NCBI GenBank assembly: GCA_902789325.1
Contig: CADANN010000011.1
Coordinates: forward strand, 1 to 56,622
DNA length: 56,622 nucleotides
Origin: an uncultured Spirochaetaceae bacterium
Lineage (GTDB): Bacteria; Spirochaetota; Spirochaetia; Treponematales; Treponemataceae
Direction: 5' to 3'
This document shows, in pieces, positions 18,468 through 26,660 of the stretch. The position numbers and the translations under genes are program-made. The notes under the pieces are model-generated. The model searched no databases and was not told the origin of the DNA. It was given only the letters and a program-made list of their open reading frames with translations. Within the stretch, counting starts at the first letter, position 1, and each line of letters opens with the position of its first letter.

Positions 18468-18482
18468 TATAATATCATTATG
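18468..18482 (+). promoter_or_regulatory. -10 box placed for leaderless ispG mRNA
   Basis: TATAAT (18468-18473) is followed by 6 nt and then the ATG at 18480. A transcript starting at the usual distance would begin at the A of ATG. The -35 region would fall in the terminator T-run and has no good consensus. No Shine-Dalgarno precedes the ATG. Confidence 0.5.
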
Positions 18483-19568
18483 ACTACAAAAACAGTAATT
18501 CTTGGTGGAAAAGGTATCACTAAACAAATAAAGATAGGCGGTGGGAACCCGGTAAGCGTTCAGACTATGTGGAAGGAGGGTATAACAGATCTCGCCACGG
18601 ATAATGAAAAACTGGACAGAATTTTGCGCGAACTCAATGAGCTCAGTATGATTGGCTGTGATATCGTTCGTTTTGCTGTTCCTGATATGGAAAGTGCTGC
18701 AGGTCTTTGTTTACTCGCAGAGCGTACTTCTATGCCTCTTGTTGCTGATATCCATTTTGACTATAAACTTGCTCTTGAATGTCTGAAAGGTAATGTTGCT
18801 GCTATTCGTATTAATCCGGGAAATATTGGTTCTGTAGAAAACACTAAAACAGTTGTAGAAGCATGCCGTGAAAAAGGCGTTGCAATAAGAATCGGAATAA
18901 ACAGTGGTTCTCTTCCAAAAGATCTCCAGGAGCAGATTGCCGCTGGTACAATAACACGTGCACAAGGCTTATGTGAAACTGCTGCCCGCGAAGCTGAAAT
19001 CTTCGAAGATTTAAAGTTTGATCAGTATGTAGTTAGCATGAAATCTTCAGATGTTAACGAAACTATACAGTGTAATAGATTTTATGCAGAAAAATACAAT
19101 AATCCGCTGCATCTTGGCGTTACAGAAGCAGGTCCTCTTATCGGTGGCATTGTAAAATCAAGTATTGCTTTTTCAACTCTTTTGAATGAAGGAATCGGTG
19201 ATACTATCCGTGTAAGCCTTTCATCTTCTCCAGAAAATGAAGTTGTTGCAGGAATTAATATATTAAAAGAATGTGGTAAACGCGCTGGTGGAGTAAAACT
19301 TGTAAGCTGTCCTCGTTGCGGCCGAATTGGCTTTGATGTTCATGCTTTTGTTGACCGCTGGCAGAATCGTTTGCTTGCAATGGATAAAGATATTACAGTT
19401 GCAGTAATGGGCTGTGTTGTAAACGGACCTGGAGAAGGCCGACATGCAGACCTTGGTATTGCAGGAACTAATGATAAGGCAATTATCTTCAAAAAAGGAA
19501 AAATTGTACGAACGATAGATGCAAAAGATGCCGATAAAGTATTTGAGGAAGAATTAAAATCTTTATAA
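18480..19568 (+). CDS. ispG: 4-hydroxy-3-methylbut-2-enyl diphosphate synthase (IspG/GcpE)
   Basis: Iron-sulfur enzyme of the MEP isoprenoid pathway, converting MEcPP to HMBPP. It opens with KQIKIGGGNPVSVQTMWKEG and continues with the TIM-barrel motifs VADIHFDYKLALEC and IRINPGNIG. The [4Fe-4S] cysteines lie in SCPRCGRIGFD and MGCVVNGPGEG. 362 residues from ATG 18480 is full length for the short bacterial form. An upstream in-frame TTG at 18453 would sit in the terminator T-run, so I reject it. The start seems leaderless. Isoprenoids feed the undecaprenyl carrier used by the envelope genes downstream, but a regulatory link is not shown. Confidence 0.97.
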   Translation: MTTKTVILGGKGITKQIKIGGGNPVSVQTMWKEGITDLATDNEKLDRILRELNELSMIGCDIVRFAVPDMESAAGLCLLAERTSMPLVADIHFDYKLALECLKGNVAAIRINPGNIGSVENTKTVVEACREKGVAIRIGINSGSLPKDLQEQIAAGTITRAQGLCETAAREAEIFEDLKFDQYVVSMKSSDVNETIQCNRFYAEKYNNPLHLGVTEAGPLIGGIVKSSIAFSTLLNEGIGDTIRVSLSSSPENEVVAGINILKECGKRAGGVKLVSCPRCGRIGFDVHAFVDRWQNRLLAMDKDITVAVMGCVVNGPGEGRHADLGIAGTNDKAIIFKKGKIVRTIDAKDADKVFEEELKSL

Positions 19569-19571
19569 TGG

Positions 19572-19592
19572 ATCCCGAAACAAGTTCGGGAT
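19572..19592. repeat. REP-like palindrome (ATCCCGAA / TTCGGGAT)
   Basis: ATCCCGAA (19572-19579) and TTCGGGAT (19585-19592) form a hairpin 4 nt after the ispG stop. The wider unit resembles dispersed intergenic palindromes of the GGATCCCGAA...TTCGGGATGACA kind found in many bacterial genomes. Its right flank (GACAGGTG) also provides the ribosome-binding site of the next gene. Confidence 0.6.
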
Positions 19593-19603
19593 GACAGGTG
19601 TTT

Positions 19604-20704
19604 ATGAAGAAAACTGTATTATTTTTTATACTATCTGCGCTAAGTTTTTCAATTTTTGCTGCAAATAAAAAGCAAAAAACTGATGAAAGTGTCGTTGCTT
19701 ATAGAAATGCAATTGAAGCAATGGATGCTCAGGATTATGGAAAAGCCTTAAAATATTCCGAAGATGCAATTTTATATAGAAAACAGAACATTGAAAATCA
19801 GATTAATACAGTAAAAAATTCTTTATCTGCAAAACGAGTTCAGGCTGCAGGAGACCGCTTTGATCCTGTTCTTGCTGTGCTTGAAAATCGAAAAGAATAC
19901 GAAACTGCAAATATCATCAATTATTATCTCAAGAAAAAAGGAAAAGAGTATTTCGAAGATTCAATTAATAATCTTTTGATTTATCTTGAAAACTCAAAAG
20001 CCTTTCCAGAAGCACATAAAATAATTGGAGATATCTATAAGCTCGAAGGTGAATATCAGTTCGCAGAGGAATATTATCTGATGGCCCTGGATAAAGCAGA
20101 TGTTCTGGATATTCCTGATGAAAAATATGATATTCTTTATATGCTTGCCGATATCAGCCGTTTGGAAAATGATTTCCCAAAAATGGAAGTTCGTTTATTG
20201 AACATTCTTGCTGAAGATACTGATTATCGAGATGCTGCATTAAAGCGTTCAATGCTTGGAACAATTTCATCAAATAAAAAAGATTCAATGGAAAAATTCT
20301 TTAATCTTTACCGTGCAGATTCATATAATTCAATAAATGCTTACAATCAACTGTCTGAATACTATCATGATGCAGGGGAGAGTAAAAAAGCTCTTGAGTT
20401 TGCAGCTCTTTCAAGTATTACAAGTTTTTCTCGTATCATTGAAATCTTGTATTCAAGAAACTCTACCTTTGAATATAAGGATCTTGCTTCTTTTTATCAG
20501 GAAGCATCATATTATTATGATGTAATTGAATGGGGAAATAAAACTTCAGCCTGGAAAAGTTTTAACATCTTAGCTAAATATTCTACAGAAGCTGGATATA
20601 ATAACTTTTCGCGTGAGCTTTTACGAGTAATTGCACGTTATGCACCGGAAAACTACTGGCAGCGTGATGCAGTTCTTCAATTGGAAAAGCTTGGCAGTAA
20701 CTAG
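19604..20704 (+). CDS. Secreted TPR-like repeat protein
   Basis: A signal peptide is clear (MKKTVLFFILSALSFSIFAA). The mature part is all-helical with TPR-like units: AYRNAIEAMDAQDYGKALKYS (residues about 30-50), LEGEYQFAEEYYLMALDKAD, and AYNQLSEYYHDAGESKKALEF. It probably acts in the periplasm as a scaffold; no enzyme motif is seen. I chose ATG 19604, preceded by AGGTG, over a GTG two codons upstream. Its TAG stop shares bases with the stop of the convergent gene. The substrate or partner is unknown, but the neighbours are outer-membrane and polysaccharide proteins. Confidence 0.78.
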   Translation: MKKTVLFFILSALSFSIFAANKKQKTDESVVAYRNAIEAMDAQDYGKALKYSEDAILYRKQNIENQINTVKNSLSAKRVQAAGDRFDPVLAVLENRKEYETANIINYYLKKKGKEYFEDSINNLLIYLENSKAFPEAHKIIGDIYKLEGEYQFAEEYYLMALDKADVLDIPDEKYDILYMLADISRLENDFPKMEVRLLNILAEDTDYRDAALKRSMLGTISSNKKDSMEKFFNLYRADSYNSINAYNQLSEYYHDAGESKKALEFAALSSITSFSRIIEILYSRNSTFEYKDLASFYQEASYYYDVIEWGNKTSAWKSFNILAKYSTEAGYNNFSRELLRVIARYAPENYWQRDAVLQLEKLGSN

Positions 20705-22266
20705 TAATGCAGTCCTAAGCCGATACTGATTTCTTTATTATGCCACAAACCTTTTACTAAGCCTTTAATATTTGTATCTTCAGCAAAGGTTTCTTTAAGA
20801 TCAAAGCCAATGCTTCCTCTGATAATAAAATTTGACCACTTTTTGGGATATACTAGAACTTCCATACCACTACATATTTTTGAGTCAGTCTGTAATGGTA
20901 ATGCACGATCTCTGTAAATTGCTACATCAAGGAACGGAGAAAACTGCATATTAAAATTAAATAAATTTCGTTCAAAAGAAGTCCTTATAATGTTTATTGG
21001 CAAATCAATGTTAAGAACGAATCCTACAGAAGTTGTATCTGAACCTAAATTTCCAAAATATGAATCATCAGGTACACCACGCAATCTCTTTCCTATAGAA
21101 TCTCCATAACCAGAAACATTATGGTCATAATACTGACCAGGCATATCAAAATATGTAAAGGAATAAATGTCAGTAACAATACCAACTTGATCAAGATAAT
21201 CGCGGTCTTCAAGTTTAATAGATGTAAAGCCTTTTGCCTCAAAAGATAATGATGGACACCAGTCCTTACGCTGGAAATTATATGTCCAGGAATTTCCCAA
21301 AGAAATAGAATATCCTTTTCGGAAATTATTATGCCAGTTAACTTTTGAATTAGAAAGAGACTGGCTCAATGTAATTATAGGACCTGTAAGTGAAGTATTT
21401 TCAATACTGATTCCATCCTGATCCCATACAAAATTGTAATTAACAGCTGGTGTATATACCAGTGAAGAAAAGTTCTTAAATTCATAAAGTTTAATTGGTG
21501 TAGAAAACTTAAATTCTTCTTTGCTGTACATGGCATCATTATATTTTTCATAATCATATTCATTAATAAAATTATGATAGCCTTCAAAAACAAAAGAAAT
21601 ATAATGGAATGGAAGAACGAATTTAAGACCTGTTTTCCAATCCCATTCAGGCCAGGTATGATCAGAATTATAATTAATTGATAAATCATTAATCCAGGTT
21701 GCATCAAATGGGCCTGCTACAAAAGGATAGTCGTAAGAAATATTAAAACCTGGCGTAAGAACCCATCCGTCATCTTCTTTAGTTGCTTCGATGTTTATGT
21801 CTGTAGCTAGAGGATTCATTGTTCCAAGAAAGTTAGAATCCTTTGCTTTAAGTTTTAACATAATTTCAGTTTTATCTTTATCTGACTTAAGTTTTGGGTA
21901 AGGAACCATAAGAAAATGGTTTGAGTCTTTTAGTTCAATATTTAATTTGACCTTGAGAAGTGTTTCTGGATTATCATTTGAAGTTACTGTCTGTTCAATT
22001 ACTTCATAATCAACATTTATTTCTTCAAATGTGCGGGAATTTTCCAATTCTTGCTTATAGTTTGTAAGATATGATTCAAATTCTTGTTTATTAAAAATTG
22101 TTTTCTTATCAATAGGGTAATTTAATTCAACTGCGTAAGGTTTAGTTGTAGTCAGTTTATACTTACCACTTGTTGTTATTTTGTAATCTTCTATTTTAAA
22201 GTTCTGTGCAGTTGCACAAGTTAATAACACAAAAAAAGCAGAGATAATCAAGAGAACTTTTTTCAT
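20701..22266 (-). CDS. Secreted beta-barrel protein with POTRA-like N-terminus
   Basis: 521 residues with a signal peptide (MKKVLLIISAFFVLLTCATA). Residues about 22-120 read like a POTRA unit (FKIEDYKITTSGKY, then a helix NKQEFESYLTNYKQELE, then a strand INVDYEVIEQTV). The rest is rich in alternating aromatic/polar strands and ends SIGLGLHY, a plausible outer-membrane C-terminal strand. The start directly follows the stop of the sugar-transferase gene, with AAAAGGTG upstream, so the two are co-transcribed. I infer an outer-membrane role in export or anchoring of the polymer. It is not clearly a BamA/TamA member; confidence in function is low. Confidence 0.7.
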   Translation of the reverse strand: MKKVLLIISAFFVLLTCATAQNFKIEDYKITTSGKYKLTTTKPYAVELNYPIDKKTIFNKQEFESYLTNYKQELENSRTFEEINVDYEVIEQTVTSNDNPETLLKVKLNIELKDSNHFLMVPYPKLKSDKDKTEIMLKLKAKDSNFLGTMNPLATDINIEATKEDDGWVLTPGFNISYDYPFVAGPFDATWINDLSINYNSDHTWPEWDWKTGLKFVLPFHYISFVFEGYHNFINEYDYEKYNDAMYSKEEFKFSTPIKLYEFKNFSSLVYTPAVNYNFVWDQDGISIENTSLTGPIITLSQSLSNSKVNWHNNFRKGYSISLGNSWTYNFQRKDWCPSLSFEAKGFTSIKLEDRDYLDQVGIVTDIYSFTYFDMPGQYYDHNVSGYGDSIGKRLRGVPDDSYFGNLGSDTTSVGFVLNIDLPINIIRTSFERNLFNFNMQFSPFLDVAIYRDRALPLQTDSKICSGMEVLVYPKKWSNFIIRGSIGFDLKETFAEDTNIKGLVKGLWHNKEISIGLGLHY

Positions 22267-23718
22267 CTAGTAAGCACCTTTTCCTTTTAATACAACGTAA
22301 ACTGTTTTAATCAAAATCCAGATATCAAGCCAGATAGACCAATTCTGAATATAATAGGTATCAAATGAAATTCTTTCTTCATAACCAGTATCAGAGCGGC
22401 CAGATACCTGCCACATACCTGTTAATCCTGGTGAAACAGAAAGTACGTAATCTTTATATTCACCATATTTTACAAGTTCTGGTTCTGTTACAGGTCTAGG
22501 ACCTACAAGACTCATTTGTCCTAAAAAGATATTTATTAGTTGAGGTAATTCATCAAGACTTGTTTTTCTGAGGAATTTACCAAATTTAGTAACACGAGGG
22601 TCATCAAGGAATTTTCTGTCTTTTTCCCATTCTGCACGACGTACAGGATCTGTTGCAAGAATTTGCTCAAGGATTTCCTGAGAGTTAACACACATTGAAC
22701 GGAATTTCCAGCATTTGATTTCTTTTCCATCTTTACCAACTCGTTTGTGTCCATAAAAAACTGGGCCTTTAGAAGTAAGTTTTGTGAGTATGCCAAGAAT
22801 CAGCATAACAGGAAAGACGATTGGAAGAGTGATTAGAATTGCAATAATGTCTATGCATCTTTTGATAAAAAGGTTTCTTTTGAATGTAAGATTGTGAATA
22901 GAAGAGAAACCGATTATACCACCTATATCCTTAAGCTGTTGAGTATTAGTAAAGAAAGTCTGGTTTTTTGAAACAGTTGTAGTATATCTGTAAGAAGACA
23001 TAATGTAAGACATGTCACCTTTATATTCACAGATAATGGCCTGCTTAATATTATGTTCTTTTATCTGTTTGTGAAGGTCATCTGATGGCGGATAAACCGG
23101 AATGCCTTTAAACTCATAATTTTCTTTTGCACCAGAATCAATAATTATTGCAGGATGATAGCCAAGATATTTAAGTCTGATTAATTTTTCAATGATGAAA
23201 TTGCTTGAGGTTTTGTCTGTATATATAACTACAGGTACACCCCACCATTTAAACTTAGAAAAATAATGTTTTGCAACTTCGCGGAAAGCAGGAAGTGCAA
23301 TTGTACAAATTGGAAGAGCAATCAAAAATGCAAGAGAAATAGCTCTTCCAGAAGAATCTTTAATGATATTTTCAAGGAAAGTATTTTCGTTCAGGTTTCC
23401 AAGATATACAGTTAAAATAATTGCAAGGAAACTAAAAAATGTACAACCAAAGTAATGCTTAATGTCTTCGGTTGGAGAATTCATAATGCCAGGATAAAGG
23501 TTATTTGCTGCAAAAAGAATTAAAATAAAAGGAATATAAACTGAATAATTAATGAATGATTTAAAATTGATATTTGATGTATCAAAAAGATTTACAATGA
23601 AAAAGCCGGCACCAATACATAAAAAAAGCACAATTGCATCAACTATAAAAAGTGATAAACCAGAAGCAAAAGAACTTGTATGTGGAAAATGCTTTTTAAA
23701 ATATTCAATCAAATTCAT
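22267..23718 (-). CDS. Polyprenyl glycosylphosphotransferase (WbaP-type initiating sugar transferase)
   Basis: Membrane enzyme that moves a sugar-1-phosphate from a nucleotide sugar to undecaprenyl phosphate, the first step of a lipid-linked glycan. The N-terminal part has about five transmembrane helices. A Rossmann-like CoA-binding-type domain follows (GVPVVIYTDKTSSNFIIEKL). The catalytic domain is unmistakable: KRCIDIIAILITLPIVFPVM, GPVFYGHKRVGKDGKEIKCW, KFRSM, LRKTSLDELPQLINIFLGQM and SLVGPRPV. 483 residues matches WbaP rather than the short PglC type. The sugar cannot be read from sequence. The start lies 9 nt after a perfect -10 box. It is likely the committed step for the polymer encoded here. 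Confidence 0.93.
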   Translation of the reverse strand: MNLIEYFKKHFPHTSSFASGLSLFIVDAIVLFLCIGAGFFIVNLFDTSNINFKSFINYSVYIPFILILFAANNLYPGIMNSPTEDIKHYFGCTFFSFLAIILTVYLGNLNENTFLENIIKDSSGRAISLAFLIALPICTIALPAFREVAKHYFSKFKWWGVPVVIYTDKTSSNFIIEKLIRLKYLGYHPAIIIDSGAKENYEFKGIPVYPPSDDLHKQIKEHNIKQAIICEYKGDMSYIMSSYRYTTTVSKNQTFFTNTQQLKDIGGIIGFSSIHNLTFKRNLFIKRCIDIIAILITLPIVFPVMLILGILTKLTSKGPVFYGHKRVGKDGKEIKCWKFRSMCVNSQEILEQILATDPVRRAEWEKDRKFLDDPRVTKFGKFLRKTSLDELPQLINIFLGQMSLVGPRPVTEPELVKYGEYKDYVLSVSPGLTGMWQVSGRSDTGYEERISFDTYYIQNWSIWLDIWILIKTVYVVLKGKGAY

Positions 23719-23756
23719 AATTAATCTATTATATCATAGTTTATTCTTATTGTAAA
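23719..23756 (-). promoter_or_regulatory. Promoter of the WbaP-type gene, near-leaderless
   Basis: On the minus strand: TTTACA (23756-23751), 17-nt spacer, TATAAT (23733-23728), 9 nt, ATG at 23718. The predicted 5' leader is about 3 nt and no Shine-Dalgarno is present. The -35 box lies in the last codons of the upstream glycosyltransferase gene. Confidence 0.65.
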
Positions 23757-24805
23757 ATAGAGTTAAAGGTCTCTACTATAATATTTGCAGTTTTTTGGAA
23801 TGAATACTTTTGCGGTAAGTTTTCTGGTGCTGCTTTATTAAAGCTCTGCTGAATTTTTTCTGCAAGGTCATTGCTGTCTGCAGATTTAAAAAAACTTATA
23901 GGGAAATCAGCATAAATTTCCTTAAAAACAGGAATATCAGAAATAACTACATTAGTTCCAAGATAAAGAGCTTCTAAAGGTGGCATACCAAAGCCTTCGT
24001 ATAAAGACGGCTGAACAAGAAGCTTTGCTTTCTGGTAATAATTCTGTAATTCTGCATCTGAAATACGGCCTGTAAAGCAAATATCTTTTTCATCAGCCGA
24101 TGATAGTCTTTTTGCAATTTCTGTATCACCTGAGCGGAAGTTTTCTGCATTTCCAATGATTACAAGCTTGCAATCAAGTCCATTAGCTTTACAGATTTCA
24201 AAGGCTTCGAGCAGAAAAGAAAGCCCCTTATGCTTTTTGATGTTTCCGACATAAATAATTGAATTATCTTTTACGATTTTTGCCGGCTTTTCTAAACTAA
24301 AATGTTCAGGAACAGAATTATAAGTAACAATCAAGGGCTTATTTTTGATTTTTAGTTTTGCTTTGATGCGGTCTGCAGAAAACTGCGATACAGTAAAAAT
24401 TGCTTTTGACTTGTTAATAGCTCTCTGATAAAAGAATTTACGAATCAAGATTCCTGCGCGGGAAGAAAGCTCTGGAATATCAAGAAAAACAATATCATGA
24501 ATTGTTGTGAAAACGGGAATTTTTATTCCGCAAGGAACATTACAATATGGACTATAAAAAATATCGCAGGAATTGATTATTTTTTTGAGAGAGGCAGGAA
24601 ATAAAAAAAGCTCCTTTAATGAAAATGTTTTAATATCAGTTTCTATAATTTGGCATGAAGCAGTGCAGTCAGGAAGACATTCTTTTTGATCTGGATAAAT
24701 CAGTAAAAGACATTCAAAAGATTTGATAAAATAGGGAAGTAAAGACTCTAAGTAAGTTCCAATCCCGCCACTATTAAGCATGCGGCAATCAATAAACAAT
24801 TTCAT
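23747..24805 (-). CDS. Glycosyltransferase, GT-B fold (family 1/4)
   Basis: 352 residues, soluble or membrane-associated, no signal peptide. The N-terminal Rossmann half has MLNSGGIGTYLESLLPYF, the glycine-rich acceptor loop. The C-terminal half carries the donor-binding elements IIYVGNIKKHKGLSFLLEAF and VQPSLYEGFGMPPLEALYLG, including the E-x7-E motif of the GT4 group. The donor and acceptor are not predictable. It precedes the WbaP-type gene but both have their own promoters. It probably adds an early sugar to the lipid-linked glycan. The start lies exactly 6 nt after a -10 box and lacks a ribosome-binding site. Confidence 0.88.
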   Translation of the reverse strand: MKLFIDCRMLNSGGIGTYLESLLPYFIKSFECLLLIYPDQKECLPDCTASCQIIETDIKTFSLKELFLFPASLKKIINSCDIFYSPYCNVPCGIKIPVFTTIHDIVFLDIPELSSRAGILIRKFFYQRAINKSKAIFTVSQFSADRIKAKLKIKNKPLIVTYNSVPEHFSLEKPAKIVKDNSIIYVGNIKKHKGLSFLLEAFEICKANGLDCKLVIIGNAENFRSGDTEIAKRLSSADEKDICFTGRISDAELQNYYQKAKLLVQPSLYEGFGMPPLEALYLGTNVVISDIPVFKEIYADFPISFFKSADSNDLAEKIQQSFNKAAPENLPQKYSFQKTANIIVETFNSILQ

Positions 24806-24840
24806 TTTTTAAGTATAAAACTTAATCTGTTTAATAACAA
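24806..24840 (-). promoter_or_regulatory. Leaderless promoter of the GT-B gene
   Basis: On the minus strand: TTGTTA (24840-24835), 17-nt spacer, TATACT (24817-24812), 6 nt, ATG at 24805. Transcription at the usual distance starts at the A of ATG. It is divergent from the promoter at 24878-24906. Confidence 0.65.
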
Positions 24841-24877
24841 TAGACTTGTGTTTGTAAAATAGTTACGAAATGAAGTA

Positions 24878-24912
24878 TTGTTTTAAGGTTGGAAAAGTGT
24901 TATTTTCTATAT
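24878..24912 (+). promoter_or_regulatory. Leaderless promoter of the Wzi-like gene
   Basis: TTGTTT (24878-24883), 17-nt spacer, TATTTT (24901-24906), 6 nt, ATG at 24913. No Shine-Dalgarno is present. The -35 boxes of this promoter and of the divergent one face each other 37 nt apart. Confidence 0.6.
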
Positions 24913-26649
24913 ATGAAGAAAAATTTCTTAATTATTTTACTCTTGTCGCTTAGCTTTTCTTTATTTGCAAAATCAGGAAACAGTACACAAATAATTAAAT
25001 CTGGACATTGGGTGTATGATGAACTTGAAGCTTTGTGCATGGAAAGTAAAACTGATTTTTTCTTTGAAACACAGCCAATGACAATTGGTGAAATGCTTTT
25101 TTATTTCAGGAAAATTCCATATGAAAAGCTTTCTGAAAACGGCCAGAAAAGCTGGGAAAAAGTAAAAGCCTTTCTCTCAAAAAACGAAGATTTTTTCCCG
25201 GAAGAAGATTTAAGACTTTTTGGAAATGTAAAAATAAATCCCGAGTTTTATTATAAATCAAATTCAGATATAGACTGGAGCTTTGATTATTACGTAAAAG
25301 ATTTTTTTATTACAATTCCTTTGATTATAGGCTTTTCTGATTATGTAACAATTGAACCGGATTTTGTAATTGGAAAAAATCAGCCTTCAATGAATGATCC
25401 TGCTAATTTTACAAATATTGTTTATAGCGGAGATCATTTTGAATTTTTATTTCCAAGATTTGCTTATGGAGCAACAGGTCGTGCCTTTGATAAATGGGGT
25501 TTTAATTTCTATGCAGCAAAAGAGGGCTTGCAGATTTATAATACACAGCTTGGAAGTATAATTTACAACAGAACCTTTGAAACAGACTTTTACTGTTCAT
25601 TAAATCTATATACAGAATATTTAAAATATTCTATGCACGTAGCCCAGGTAGATAACACTAAGTTTTTGTATTTGCATCAGGTAAATATGAGACCTTTCAG
25701 ATGGCTAAAAGTTGGTGTACTTGAAGGCTCTCTTTTGAATGCGGCATTTGAATTGCGCTATTTGAATCCGTTTATGCTCATGCACCAGTTTGGTTCCTGG
25801 GAACAATATGGGCATTTACTCACCGAAAATGAAGATAATTATTACGGAGAAGGAAGATTCTGTGCATATTTTGGCTTGATGTTTGAAGTTTTGCCTTTTA
25901 CTAACTTTAAAATCTACGGAATGTTTGCCCAGAATGAAATCCTAGATCTTGGTGGATCCAGAAGTAATCAGGCTTTATCTGTTCCAGACAGCATAGGATT
26001 TCAGCTTGGAATGCAGTACAACATTAATCTGAAAGATTATGGTGTAATAAAAACTTATCTTGAAGGTGTTTATACTTCGCCATATTTATATGTAAAGCAG
26101 AGTCCGGAATGGTCTTTGTATAGAATTAGAGATAACATGCAGACAAGTGGAATGACAGATTCCTGGATAGGTTCTCCATTTGGGCCGGATTGTTTTGCAG
26201 TAACATTAAAAGCAGATTATGACAGTCAGAAGAAGTGGCAGGCTGGAGTTGCCTATTTGTTCTCGATTCATGGAGAGAATAGTGCGGAGAGTTTGTTTAA
26301 TCAGAAACGAACTATTAAGACAAGAGTTGAAAAGACATATTACGATGAAGATGGAGAACACAAAGTTTACACTGATGAGACAGAGGATATCTATTCCTAT
26401 TATCCATACACTCAATATAAACTTGCCGAATCTGATGATGATCGAATCGCTGCTCGTGATAAAGGCCGCTATATGTGGATGACTGGAAACTGTATTTATA
26501 AACATCAGATAAAATTAAGCGGCACATATTCCTTTTTGGATAATCTTTCTGTTTATGGACAGGGAGTTTATACAATTCAGATTTATAACAGCAATGTAAT
26601 TCAGGGAATTGAATTAGCTTGTGGTGTTGAATATAAGATATTTAATTAA
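24913..26649 (+). CDS. Wzi-like outer-membrane beta-barrel protein
   Basis: 578 residues from ATG 24913 with a signal peptide (MKKNFLIILLLSLSFSLFAK). A helical N-terminal segment follows (GHWVYDELEALCMESKTDFF, then MTIGEMLFYFRKI) that resembles an SLH-like or Wzi-type periplasmic motif. The remainder is beta-strand rich, with LEGSLLNAAFELRYLNPFML similar in style to the capsule-anchoring Wzi family. It ends ACGVEYKIFN. Wzi proteins are outer-membrane lectin barrels that hold capsular polymer. The longer frame from TTG 24889 is rejected because it would include the promoter. It is followed 11 nt later by a gene of the same layout. The Wzi label is by pattern only. Confidence 0.75.
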   Translation: MKKNFLIILLLSLSFSLFAKSGNSTQIIKSGHWVYDELEALCMESKTDFFFETQPMTIGEMLFYFRKIPYEKLSENGQKSWEKVKAFLSKNEDFFPEEDLRLFGNVKINPEFYYKSNSDIDWSFDYYVKDFFITIPLIIGFSDYVTIEPDFVIGKNQPSMNDPANFTNIVYSGDHFEFLFPRFAYGATGRAFDKWGFNFYAAKEGLQIYNTQLGSIIYNRTFETDFYCSLNLYTEYLKYSMHVAQVDNTKFLYLHQVNMRPFRWLKVGVLEGSLLNAAFELRYLNPFMLMHQFGSWEQYGHLLTENEDNYYGEGRFCAYFGLMFEVLPFTNFKIYGMFAQNEILDLGGSRSNQALSVPDSIGFQLGMQYNINLKDYGVIKTYLEGVYTSPYLYVKQSPEWSLYRIRDNMQTSGMTDSWIGSPFGPDCFAVTLKADYDSQKKWQAGVAYLFSIHGENSAESLFNQKRTIKTRVEKTYYDEDGEHKVYTDETEDIYSYYPYTQYKLAESDDDRIAARDKGRYMWMTGNCIYKHQIKLSGTYSFLDNLSVYGQGVYTIQIYNSNVIQGIELACGVEYKIFN

Positions 26650-26660
26650 AGAGGCATATA

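Noticed and set aside
18453..18479. TTG at 18453 as ispG start
   Set aside because: It would overlap the terminator T-run and the -10 box, has no Shine-Dalgarno, and adds residues not typical of IspG.
20701..22266. BamA/TamA family member
   Set aside because: Only one POTRA-like unit is visible and the typical barrel motifs of Omp85 (such as VRGF/Y) are not seen.
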